Below the pieces are notes generated by a model. That model ran no database searches. It saw only the letters and a program-made list of their open reading frames with translations, and had not been told where the DNA came from. From Caldisericota bacterium (GTDB taxonomy: Bacteria > Caldisericota > Caldisericia > Cryosericales > Cryosericaceae), in assembly GCA_026390285.1 (NCBI GenBank), contig JAPLGH010000179.1, positions 1 through 10,830 on the forward strand: 10,830 bases of DNA, in the 5' to 3' direction. Of the stretch, positions 1 to 6,846 are shown piece by piece. Numbering within the stretch: the stretch's first letter is position 1; each line of letters opens with the position of its first letter. The translations under genes and the position numbers were made by a program.

Positions 1-43
1 CGTCATCCCGGTCATTCTGGAGCGCTAGTCTCAAGCCCTTCAG

Positions 44-129
44 GCGGGGGTGGCGAAATGGCAGACGCGCTAGGTTCAGGTCCTAGTGATCGCAAGGTCG
101 TGAGGGTTCAACTCCCTCTCCCCGCACCA
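44..129 (+). tRNA. tRNA-Leu (anticodon CAG)
   Basis: A full class II tRNA can be folded here. The acceptor stem pairs 44-50 with 119-125 (six Watson-Crick pairs and one G-T). The anticodon stem pairs 70-74 with 82-86 around a seven-base loop at 75-81, and the anticodon CAG is at 77-79. A long variable arm (88-99) with a GCAA loop follows, then the T arm (102-106 with 114-118, loop TTCAACT). The discriminator base is A126 and the CCA end (127-129) is encoded in the gene. The long variable arm, A discriminator and CAG anticodon identify a leucine tRNA that reads CUG. Only 43 bases precede it in the window, so its promoter cannot be judged. Confidence 0.97.
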
Positions 130-184
130 CTCGACAAGATAAGCTACTGTTTCTTCTGCTGTTGAAGCATCTTTGAGACATTAC

Positions 185-211
185 GGGCCCCGAAAGGGGC
201 CCTTCCGATTT
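185..211 (+). terminator. Hairpin terminator after tRNA-Leu
   Basis: A perfect 7-bp GC-only stem pairs 185-191 with 196-202 around a GAAA tetraloop, followed by a poor T-rich tail (TTCCGATTT). Its position 55 bases after the tRNA and before the next promoter fits a transcription terminator. The weak T run lowers certainty; it could also be a processing or stabilising hairpin. Confidence 0.6.
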
Positions 212-230
212 GTCGGCCATGCCGGCCCCG

Positions 231-258
231 TTGCCATCACGCCAATGCTGCCTATAAT
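231..258 (+). promoter_or_regulatory. Sigma-70-type promoter of the L,D-transpeptidase gene
   Basis: TTGCCA at 231-236 (five of six to the -35 consensus) is followed after 16 bases by a perfect TATAAT at 253-258. Transcription would be expected to begin around 264-266, only three to five bases before the ATG at 269. The SD-like GGGAG at 259-263 would then lie outside the mRNA and matter only for transcripts starting further upstream. The stretch 130-268 holds no gene, only the terminator and this promoter. Confidence 0.65.
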
Positions 259-268
259 GGGAGTCCAC

Positions 269-823
269 ATGAGATGCTATCGTCGTTCACTCGTCTATAT
301 GCTAGTCCTCGCAGTAGCTCTTGGCATCATGGCCATGCCATCGGCACGGGCTGCAACTGTCACTGAGATTCTCGTCGACAAGTCATTCCACGTCACGCTC
401 CTCAGAACTGCAGATGGCACTCTCGCATTCCCAGACGCGACCGGAACCATCGACGATAGCGCCACACCCGTCGGCACGTACAAGGTTACGGAAAAGCAGG
501 CCGACCCGAACTGGCACTGGGAAGGAAAGGTGTACGCCCCGTACCTTCGTGACAAGGCGAACGGCCTGGGGGTTCGCTGGATCGGCATTTCGCTTCCTTC
601 CTATGGGCTGCACGGGACAAACGACCCGTTCAGCATCGGCAAGGACGTATCACACGGGTGCATACGCCATGAGAACGCCGACGTGATGAAAGCCTTCTCA
701 ATGATCCCGACAGGAACTCCGGTCAGGATCATTGAAACTCCGATCCCTCAGCGAACCGAAGGCATGGTCACCGACTTTCTCGAGCTGTATGATCTTCTCG
801 CAGTTATGGGAGGCTCCCGCTAG
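269..823 (+). CDS. Secreted L,D-transpeptidase (YkuD domain)
   Basis: The 184-residue product belongs to the YkuD family of L,D-transpeptidases, which make 3-3 cross-links in peptidoglycan or attach proteins to it, and are insensitive to most penicillins. An N-terminal signal peptide is visible: a basic start (MRCYRR), a hydrophobic stretch at about 8-22 and an ARA-AT cleavage site near residue 28. The catalytic motif SHGCIR has His129 and Cys131 as the expected catalytic pair, preceded by the usual upstream His115 in YGLHGTN. The motif TPVGTYKV near 66-73 is also typical of the family. The domain fills nearly the whole mature protein, and no LysM or other wall-binding domain is seen. I chose ATG 269 because it gives a proper signal peptide and sits just after the promoter; a longer reading from TTG 173 would begin inside the tRNA-gene trailer. 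Exact substrate is unknown. Confidence 0.88.
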   Translation: MRCYRRSLVYMLVLAVALGIMAMPSARAATVTEILVDKSFHVTLLRTADGTLAFPDATGTIDDSATPVGTYKVTEKQADPNWHWEGKVYAPYLRDKANGLGVRWIGISLPSYGLHGTNDPFSIGKDVSHGCIRHENADVMKAFSMIPTGTPVRIIETPIPQRTEGMVTDFLELYDLLAVMGGSR

Positions 824-857
824 GAGCAGAAATCATTCGACGCCGACGAAGGAGGCG

Positions 858-890
858 GGAGGCCATACGCTCGACAGCGAGCGAGCCTCC
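858..890 (+). promoter_or_regulatory. Stem-loop just before comEA
   Basis: GGAGGC (858-863) pairs with GCCTCC (885-890), and inside it CGCTCG (868-873) pairs with CGAGCG (878-883) around an ACAG loop. The internal loop is four bases on one side and one on the other. The structure ends six bases before the comEA ATG and buries the only SD-like sequence nearby. No T run follows, so a classic terminator is unlikely. A role in comEA translation or mRNA processing is inference. Confidence 0.45.
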
Positions 891-896
891 ACTGTA

Positions 897-1496
897 ATGG
901 AAAAACTGTCAAGGCATCAGATAGTCGTCCTGATCATCGCTGTTCTCGCCTTGGGAATGGGCGCAGGGCTTTTCGTCGGCTCACGCTTCATCAAACCGAC
1001 GCCCGACCCGCTCCCGCAGATTATCGAAGACCCTTCGAGCGCAGAGATTGCGCCCACGACCCCTGTTTCCTTCAAGGTGTATGTGACTGGTGCTGTCCTT
1101 CATCCAGATGTCTATACGCTGCCGGAAGGTTCTATCGTCCGCGACGCACTCGCGGCGGCTGGAGGAGCTGCCAACGACGCAGACCTCATTGCGGTCAACC
1201 TGGCAGCTCGCCTCGAGGATGGCGAACAAGTCACCGTTCCTCTCAGGTCAGCAGACGGTACCACTGCCGCTGCGACTCCTACGTCATCCGCGTCTACGGC
1301 CCATGCGCGCATCAGCATCAACCACGGGACTCTGGCTGAACTCGACACGCTTCCCGGTATCGGTCCAGCCAAGGCACAGGCAATTCTGGACTACCGTGCA
1401 CAGCATGGCTTGTTCAAGCGTCTTGAGGACCTTCAGAACGTCACGGGCATCGGCACCAAAACCTACGAAGACCTGAAATCCCTCATCACCCTATAG
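897..1496 (+). CDS. comEA: ComEA family DNA-binding competence protein
   Basis: The product is 199 residues. ComEA is the membrane-anchored receptor that binds double-stranded DNA outside the cytoplasmic membrane during natural transformation and delivers it to the ComEC channel. Seen here: a short basic N-terminus, one membrane helix at about 9-29, a Pro-rich spacer, an SLBB domain at about 58-116 (VYVTGAV...PGVYxL-like pattern), an Ala/Thr/Ser linker at about 119-136, and tandem helix-hairpin-helix motifs at 139-199 (LPGIGPAKAQAILDYR and VTGIGTKT). This is the classic full ComEA layout. The start is the ATG at 897, which places the helix at the N-terminus; no good SD lies at normal spacing, and the strong GGAGG upstream is 34 bases away and within a hairpin. 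The gene ends five bases before comEC, so the two are surely co-transcribed. Confidence 0.93.
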   Translation: MEKLSRHQIVVLIIAVLALGMGAGLFVGSRFIKPTPDPLPQIIEDPSSAEIAPTTPVSFKVYVTGAVLHPDVYTLPEGSIVRDALAAAGGAANDADLIAVNLAARLEDGEQVTVPLRSADGTTAAATPTSSASTAHARISINHGTLAELDTLPGIGPAKAQAILDYRAQHGLFKRLEDLQNVTGIGTKTYEDLKSLITL

Positions 1497-1501
1497 TCGG
1501 C

Positions 1502-3652
1502 GTGATAAGACTGCGACTCGTCACGCTCGTAGCCCTGACGGTCGTAGCCGGAGCATTGTCGGCTGAAGCCACAGGAGCCACGCCAATACTCATCTTTGCT
1601 GTTCTGGCTGGCCTGGGATCGGTCTATGTCGTACAGACTCGGAATCCGCGGCTCAATCTCATCCGCCTCATACTCGCTCTCTCTCTCTTCTGGCCATCGT
1701 TTGCCATGACAAGGAGAGTCGTTACTTCTTCCGCATCCGGAGGGCTCCGCCCCGATACCTCGGTCCTTACAGGCGTAACCACCACACCTTCTGTTGCGCG
1801 AAGCACCGGAGGCACAGTATTTGAGCTGTCGGCAGTGACGGCGGACGGTGTTGCCATCGACAGGCCGGTCACCATCCAAGTCCAGCTGCCCGATCGCCGC
1901 ACTGGACCAACATTTGGTCAACAGGTACGCGTCCTGGGAAAAATGGGCACGACCAGTCCCGCTCTCAACCCGGGAGAGGATCGTCCCGGTCCGCCACCCG
2001 CCGGACTGTTTCTCGCACGAGACATCCAGACTCTCCCCAGCTACTCTCTTGCTTCATGGTGGGGTCGGTTGACGGGCCGAACACGAGACCTCGTCGAGCT
2101 CCGCGCCCGCCCGCTGTTGAGCTACAAGGCGTTCGGATTCCTCGAAGAACTCCTCCTGCATCGCAGACTCTTCGGAACAGCCGACCGTCATCTTTTCTCG
2201 ATCACTGGTACGAGCCATCTGCTTGCTATTTCCGGCCTGCACCTCTCACTGGTTTTTGCTGTGATGTCGATACTCCTTGGTCTGGTATTCTCCAAAAGCA
2301 GTATTGGCAAGACAATCGCTCCCCTCGTCGCCACCCTCGTCTACCTGGCGTTCATCGATTTTCCACTGAGTGCAGACAGAGCGTTCGTGATGCTGTGCGT
2401 CCTCACAGTAACCCATTTTTCTGGCGGACACTCGAGCCGGCTCGCATCTCTTTCCTGGGCTGCACTCATTCTCACGGCAGTGGATCCAGCCTCTGTTTTC
2501 GACATCGGACTGCAGTTGTCGTTTGCCTCGGTCGCCGGCCTGAGCTTCATCGGCGAGCCCCTGTCACATCTCGTCCGCGTCAATGGCCGGCTCGCCCGAG
2601 GATTCTTCTCGTCTCTCTGTTCGACCACCGGAGCATCTCTCCCCGCGGCCGCACTTGCCGTGTCAACATTTCACATCCTCGCCCCCGTTGCCCTTCTGGC
2701 GAACGTTGTAGCTATTCCTGCTGTTTCACTGCTTCTGATAGGCCTCTTGGCCTGGTCCTTCCTGCTCGTGGCAATCCCACCGCTCGCATCACTCCTCGCA
2801 CCCATCCTCAACGGCACCTCAAGTATCCTGTTTGGCTGTCTCGAACTGCTGGGACGCCTGCCCGGTTCACATCGCAACGTCCCCGCACCTTCACTGTTTC
2901 TGCTCCTTTCCCTGGGGATACTGTTCGGCGTCATCATCCTCTCCGTGGACAATCGGCCAAGACTCAGAAAGAGACGCCACGCAGGATCTCCAATCGTTGT
3001 GACAGCCATCCTGGTTGCACTCGCGTGGGCGTTCGGTGCCGTCCCATTCGACATGCGCGTCACCTTCCCTGTCGTCGATCAGGGCAGCGTTGTCCTTGTT
3101 CGCAGCAAGGACATTGGCACGTGGCTCTGTCTGTTCGATACCAACGGAAAAGCCGCGGACCGAGCGGCCCATGCACTCGCAGCGCTCGGCGTGAACACAC
3201 TTGACGTTGTCGTGATCGCAGGGTCTCCAGTGGATATCCCAGACCAGCTGGACGCGTTGTTCGGACTACTGGCGCCGAGCCACGTATATCTTCCCTCCCA
3301 GTACGCTCGCGTTCCCATTCCCGGCCTCGACAGTCGCTTCCAATCGACCATTGCATCCCTTGATGCCGGCAACATGGTTGCTGTCGAGACAGCTACCGCG
3401 ACTATCCAGGCCGGCAACGCCGATCGGGCCGGACCATCGCTGGTACTCCTCACTTCCACTCTTCATGGGACGGCTAGCCCCGGGGGCCCTCTTCCGGCAG
3501 ACTCCCCAGGATTTGCGTATGATACGTCCGCCGGGACCGTCCAGGTTCTCACGACAGACTCAGCATCGACCTTTTCTCTCAGACAGACCGGCTGCATCTC
3601 TGTCTTCACTCGCGGCTCACACAGCTGGGTTGCGCCCGACCCGAGACGTTGA
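1502..3652 (+). CDS. comEC: ComEC/Rec2 family DNA uptake channel, degenerate C-terminal domain
   Basis: This 716-residue polytopic protein matches ComEC, the channel that moves single-stranded DNA across the cytoplasmic membrane in natural transformation. Seen in order: N-terminal membrane helices (about 5-66); a soluble DUF4131-like region (about 85-180, with the family NPG at 156-158); the competence core from about 208 to 480, with the hallmark GTSHLLAISGLHLS at 236-249 and DIGLQLSFASVAGL at 334-347; a further helix at about 497-515; and a C-terminal metallo-beta-lactamase-like domain from about 517 onward. In that last domain the family HxHxDH metal site is absent: the equivalent segment reads VVIAGSPVDIPDQL (570-583), and the usual GQGD is DQGS (526-529). 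The domain may therefore not act as a nuclease. Start is GTG 1502, five bases after comEA, with no clear SD. The stop lies 12 bases before polA. Confidence 0.93.
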   Translation: MIRLRLVTLVALTVVAGALSAEATGATPILIFAVLAGLGSVYVVQTRNPRLNLIRLILALSLFWPSFAMTRRVVTSSASGGLRPDTSVLTGVTTTPSVARSTGGTVFELSAVTADGVAIDRPVTIQVQLPDRRTGPTFGQQVRVLGKMGTTSPALNPGEDRPGPPPAGLFLARDIQTLPSYSLASWWGRLTGRTRDLVELRARPLLSYKAFGFLEELLLHRRLFGTADRHLFSITGTSHLLAISGLHLSLVFAVMSILLGLVFSKSSIGKTIAPLVATLVYLAFIDFPLSADRAFVMLCVLTVTHFSGGHSSRLASLSWAALILTAVDPASVFDIGLQLSFASVAGLSFIGEPLSHLVRVNGRLARGFFSSLCSTTGASLPAAALAVSTFHILAPVALLANVVAIPAVSLLLIGLLAWSFLLVAIPPLASLLAPILNGTSSILFGCLELLGRLPGSHRNVPAPSLFLLLSLGILFGVIILSVDNRPRLRKRRHAGSPIVVTAILVALAWAFGAVPFDMRVTFPVVDQGSVVLVRSKDIGTWLCLFDTNGKAADRAAHALAALGVNTLDVVVIAGSPVDIPDQLDALFGLLAPSHVYLPSQYARVPIPGLDSRFQSTIASLDAGNMVAVETATATIQAGNADRAGPSLVLLTSTLHGTASPGGPLPADSPGFAYDTSAGTVQVLTTDSASTFSLRQTGCISVFTRGSHSWVAPDPRR

Positions 3653-3658
3653 TACAAT
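3630..3658 (+). promoter_or_regulatory. Possible promoter directly before polA
   Basis: TACAAT at 3653-3658 matches five of six bases of the -10 consensus. TTGCGC at 3630-3635 is a weak -35 with 17-base spacing. Transcription would begin near 3664-3666, that is at the polA ATG (3665), giving a leaderless mRNA. No convincing SD precedes polA, which fits. The -35 match is only three of six, so this remains tentative. Confidence 0.35.
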
Positions 3659-3664
3659 GAGCAC

Positions 3665-6250
3665 ATGACGAATCGAGTAGTGCTTGTCGACGGAAGTTCG
3701 ATTTTGTACCGAGCATTTTTCGCCATGCCCCACCTCAGCACCGCCACCGGCGTCCCCACCGGAGCTATTCTGGGAACGACAACGATGCTGCTCACTATCA
3801 TCGAAGACCTTCAGCCACAGTACATGGGTGTCTTCTTTGACCGCAAGGCAGCAACCTATCGCCACGAGATGTTCGAAGACTACAAGGCTAACCGGGAGTC
3901 CATGCCCGACGAACTCGTCAGCCAACTCGTCAACCTCAAGCAGCTCATCCGCTCCCTCGGAATCATCACGCGGGAAAAAGACGGGTTTGAAGCGGACGAT
4001 TTCATCGGCATCTACAGCAAGGTCGCTCGCCAGGCAGGAATCCCCTGCACTATCTATTCGGGGGACAACGATCTGCTCCAGTTGATAGACGACAACACAT
4101 CGGTGCGCATTACAGTCAAGGGAGTAAAGGAGATCAGGGAATACACTCCTGTGACAATCCTCTCGGAATTTGGCCTCAAAGCTCCACAACTAGTTGACGT
4201 CAAGGCACTCAAGGGCGACACCTCCGACAACATCCCCGGAGTGCGCGGCATCGGTGACAAGACCGCACTGAAACTGGTCCAGGAGTTCGGCTCAGTTGAG
4301 GCGCTGCTCGAAAACGGTGGTCCTGAACGCTACAAGACCCTGCTCGCCGAGAACCGGGATATTATCCTGCGCAACCGCTCACTGGTCACGATCCAGATGA
4401 GCCTGGATGAACCAACCCGCCTCGCTGACCTGGAACGTAGCGCCCCAGATACGAAGCAGAGTTCCGAGCTGTTTCAGACGCTATCCTTTGTGGCCCTGAG
4501 CCGGCGTGCGTCGAAGGTCCTCGGCATGCCATCGCTCGCTTTGGCGCCAGTATCTGTCCATCGCGATAGCCTCTTTGACGCCAGCGGTCGATCGCCAGCG
4601 GTCGCACCGGTCCCTTCACTGGCGACGAACGTCATCTTTGACAGCCGGACAGCTCTGGCCCTCGTGCCTGATGTCGAAGGACACGGGTTCACAGTCGCCC
4701 GCCGAACAAAGGACGAGACCTCGTCGACACACGTTGACGCCATGTTTGGCTCGCTTCCCGGGGCCCTTGGTTCAGACAGTGCGTCCATGACCTATGTCTA
4801 TGACTATAAGAGACTCTGTCATGCCCTCGCACCGTTCGGCCTGGCCGCGCCCGCCCCGATCCGCGACGTCATGCTCGCGCAGTACCTGCTGGACCCTGAC
4901 CAGAAAGCCTGGGGCCTCGACCGCATCGGCGACGCATGGGGACTGACCGGAGACACCTCCGCTGCCGAGGGATTAGCCGATCTTGTCTATCGCGTGTCCT
5001 ACCCAATCGATGCAGCTCTCGAGGAGTCTCAGCTGACACAAACCCTGAACAACATGGAAATCCCGTTCGCAGCCGTCCTCGCAGACATGGAGATGGCAGG
5101 CATACGAACGGATATTGCTTACCTGCGAACGTTTGGGGCAAAGCTCAGCCTTCGTATCACTGATCTGGAGCGCCGGGCGTACGAACTCATCGGAACGCAC
5201 GACTACAGCCTCCAGTCTCCCAGACAGCTGGGCGTACTCCTCTTCGACGTGCTGGGACTTGCACCGACCAAGAAGACCAAGACCGGTCTAAGTACCGACG
5301 TCGAATCCCTGGAAGCAATCCAGAATGAGCATCCGGCGATCCCACTCATCCTGGAGCTCCGCCAATTGACCAAGATCAAGGGAACCTATGCGGATTCGCT
5401 GGTGCGCTACGTCACGTCGGACGGGAAGATCCACCCCACGTTCCTCCAGACCGGCACGTCCACGGGACGCATCAGCTGCGTCGACCCCAACCTGCAGAAC
5501 ATCCCGGCCAGAACCGAGGTCGGTCGCGAAATCAGACAGGCCTTCATACCTAGTCACCATGGCTGGGTCCTTGTCTCGGCAGACTACTCCCAGATCGACC
5601 TGAGGATGCTTGCGCATCTTTCTGCGGACGCGAACCTCTGCAATGCATTCGCCCAAGGCGAGGACATTCACCTGCACACGGCTTCGCAGGTCTTCGACGT
5701 TCCAGAATCAGCCGTGACTCCCGAGATGCGCAAGCGCGCCAAGACAATCAACTTCGGCATCATCTACGGCATCTCAGCATATGGTCTCTCGCGGCAGCTT
5801 GGCATCAGTGGCGAAGAAGCTCGGCAATACATCGAACGCTACATGAAGCGCTTCCCCGGAATCCGGGACTACCGAGACCGAGTCGTCGAGGCAGCCCAGC
5901 GCGATGGCTATGTCAAGACGATTCTGGGGCACCTCCGCAGAGTCCCGCACATCAACAGTCGCAACAACGTGGAGCGGCAGGAAGCTATTCGGCAGGGGTT
6001 CAATGCGGTCGTGCAAGGGAGTTCCGCCGACGCTATCAAGATGGCAATGATATCCTTGAGCAAGGACCTCCGGCCTCTCAAGGCACGGATGGTTCTTCAG
6101 GTGCACGACGAAATCGTCGTCGATACCCCACCTGATGAACTCGAGCTTGTCCGCGGGATGATGCAGGGGTCCATGGAGTCAGCAATACACCTTTCAATAC
6201 CCCTCGTGACTCACCTCTCTGTTGGTCCGAATCTCCGGGACCTCGAATGA
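3665..6250 (+). CDS. polA: DNA polymerase I
   Basis: The 861-residue product is a family A polymerase used in Okazaki fragment maturation and gap filling. Domains: an N-terminal 5'-3' exonuclease at about 1-290 with its acidic residues in VDGSS (8-12), FFDR (57-60), EADD (109-112), SGDND (132-136) and KGDTSDNIPG (183-192), plus the helix-hairpin-helix GIGDKTA; a middle 3'-5' exonuclease-like region at about 320-455; and the polymerase at about 460-861. Motif A is DYSQIDLR (640-647), motif B runs from R689 and K693 through F697 to Y701 and G702, and motif C is VHDE (813-816). Two oddities: motif A has Asp645 where nearly all family members carry Glu, and the first proofreading motif reads FDSR (325-328) instead of DxE, so proofreading is probably lost, as in many bacterial PolA. 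The ATG at 3665 gives the usual N-terminus. The stop overlaps coaE by four bases. Confidence 0.98.
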   Translation: MTNRVVLVDGSSILYRAFFAMPHLSTATGVPTGAILGTTTMLLTIIEDLQPQYMGVFFDRKAATYRHEMFEDYKANRESMPDELVSQLVNLKQLIRSLGIITREKDGFEADDFIGIYSKVARQAGIPCTIYSGDNDLLQLIDDNTSVRITVKGVKEIREYTPVTILSEFGLKAPQLVDVKALKGDTSDNIPGVRGIGDKTALKLVQEFGSVEALLENGGPERYKTLLAENRDIILRNRSLVTIQMSLDEPTRLADLERSAPDTKQSSELFQTLSFVALSRRASKVLGMPSLALAPVSVHRDSLFDASGRSPAVAPVPSLATNVIFDSRTALALVPDVEGHGFTVARRTKDETSSTHVDAMFGSLPGALGSDSASMTYVYDYKRLCHALAPFGLAAPAPIRDVMLAQYLLDPDQKAWGLDRIGDAWGLTGDTSAAEGLADLVYRVSYPIDAALEESQLTQTLNNMEIPFAAVLADMEMAGIRTDIAYLRTFGAKLSLRITDLERRAYELIGTHDYSLQSPRQLGVLLFDVLGLAPTKKTKTGLSTDVESLEAIQNEHPAIPLILELRQLTKIKGTYADSLVRYVTSDGKIHPTFLQTGTSTGRISCVDPNLQNIPARTEVGREIRQAFIPSHHGWVLVSADYSQIDLRMLAHLSADANLCNAFAQGEDIHLHTASQVFDVPESAVTPEMRKRAKTINFGIIYGISAYGLSRQLGISGEEARQYIERYMKRFPGIRDYRDRVVEAAQRDGYVKTILGHLRRVPHINSRNNVERQEAIRQGFNAVVQGSSADAIKMAMISLSKDLRPLKARMVLQVHDEIVVDTPPDELELVRGMMQGSMESAIHLSIPLVTHLSVGPNLRDLE

Positions 6251-6846
6251 GTATCGACATCGGACTCACCGGTAACATTGCTTCGGGCAAGAGTATGATC
6301 TCCGGCATGTTGCAGGAATACGGAGCAGCAGTGCTGGATGTGGACCTGATAGGCAAACGTGTCCTTGCGGAGAACGTGGACGGGGCTCTCGACCAGGTAC
6401 GAACTGCATTTGACAATTGCATCTTCGAAGGAAACCAGCTGAACCGCCACCTCCTCGGCACTCTAGTCTTCGGGCACCCCGATCTCCTGATGAAGCTCAA
6501 CGATATCATGGTGCCAATCATGACGAGACTGGTCGTCAATGGAATCAGAGCACTTCATCAAGCATCGACCGTCGTGGTCCTTGACGCGGCGATTCTGATC
6601 GAGGCTGGCTGGCAGAACCTGGTTGATGAGATCTGGGTCGTTAAGGCTTCAAAAGAGGACCAGCTAGAGCGCCTCATGACACGCGATCATCTGGCACGTG
6701 ATGAGGCCGTCAGCCGTATTGAGGCACAAATTCCTCTCGCTGAGAAACTGATATACGCCGACGTCATCATCGACAACACGATGGATGCCGAGCAGACTCG
6801 AAGACAGGTGGAGATACTTTGGAAAACGCGCTTGCAGAACCACTGA
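6247..6846 (+). CDS. coaE: Dephospho-CoA kinase
   Basis: This 199-residue protein carries out the last step of coenzyme A synthesis, phosphorylating the 3'-hydroxyl of dephospho-CoA with ATP in the cytoplasm. The P-loop GNIASGKS is at residues 9-16, followed by the substrate-side DVD (31-33), the LGTLVFGHPD segment (70-79), LDAAILIEAG (112-121) and a lid region RLMTRD...RIEAQIP (142-163), ending with ADVIIDN (171-177). Length is normal for CoaE. Two spots differ from the common pattern: the conserved His of ITHP is Val89 (IMVP), and the PLLxE box reads AILIE with Ala115 for Pro. The start codon overlaps the polA stop as ATGA, implying translational coupling; polA-coaE neighbours are common in bacteria. 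The last 28 bases overlap the following nuclease gene. Confidence 0.94.
   Translation: MSIDIGLTGNIASGKSMISGMLQEYGAAVLDVDLIGKRVLAENVDGALDQVRTAFDNCIFEGNQLNRHLLGTLVFGHPDLLMKLNDIMVPIMTRLVVNGIRALHQASTVVVLDAAILIEAGWQNLVDEIWVVKASKEDQLERLMTRDHLARDEAVSRIEAQIPLAEKLIYADVIIDNTMDAEQTRRQVEILWKTRLQNH

Noticed and set aside
173..268. N-terminal extension of the L,D-transpeptidase from TTG 173
   Set aside because: It would begin upstream of the terminator and promoter and put 32 extra residues before a clear signal peptide. ATG 269 fits far better.
732..896. N-terminal extension of ComEA
   Set aside because: The extra residues overlap the transpeptidase coding end in another frame and precede the membrane anchor. 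They have no ComEA character.
1491..1502. TATAGT before the comEC start as a third leaderless promoter
   Set aside because: It is only four bases from the GTG, so transcription would start inside the gene, and no -35 is seen. comEC is more likely read from the comEA transcript.
2056..3204. Long open frame (382 codons) inside comEC
   Set aside because: It is rich in Arg, Pro and Ser, has no recognisable domain, and lies wholly within the well-supported comEC in another frame. It is a GC-driven shadow.
3617..4189. Minus-strand open frame of 190 codons opposite comEC/polA
   Set aside because: It is antisense to the conserved 5'-3' exonuclease domain of PolA, with no known motif and no SD support.
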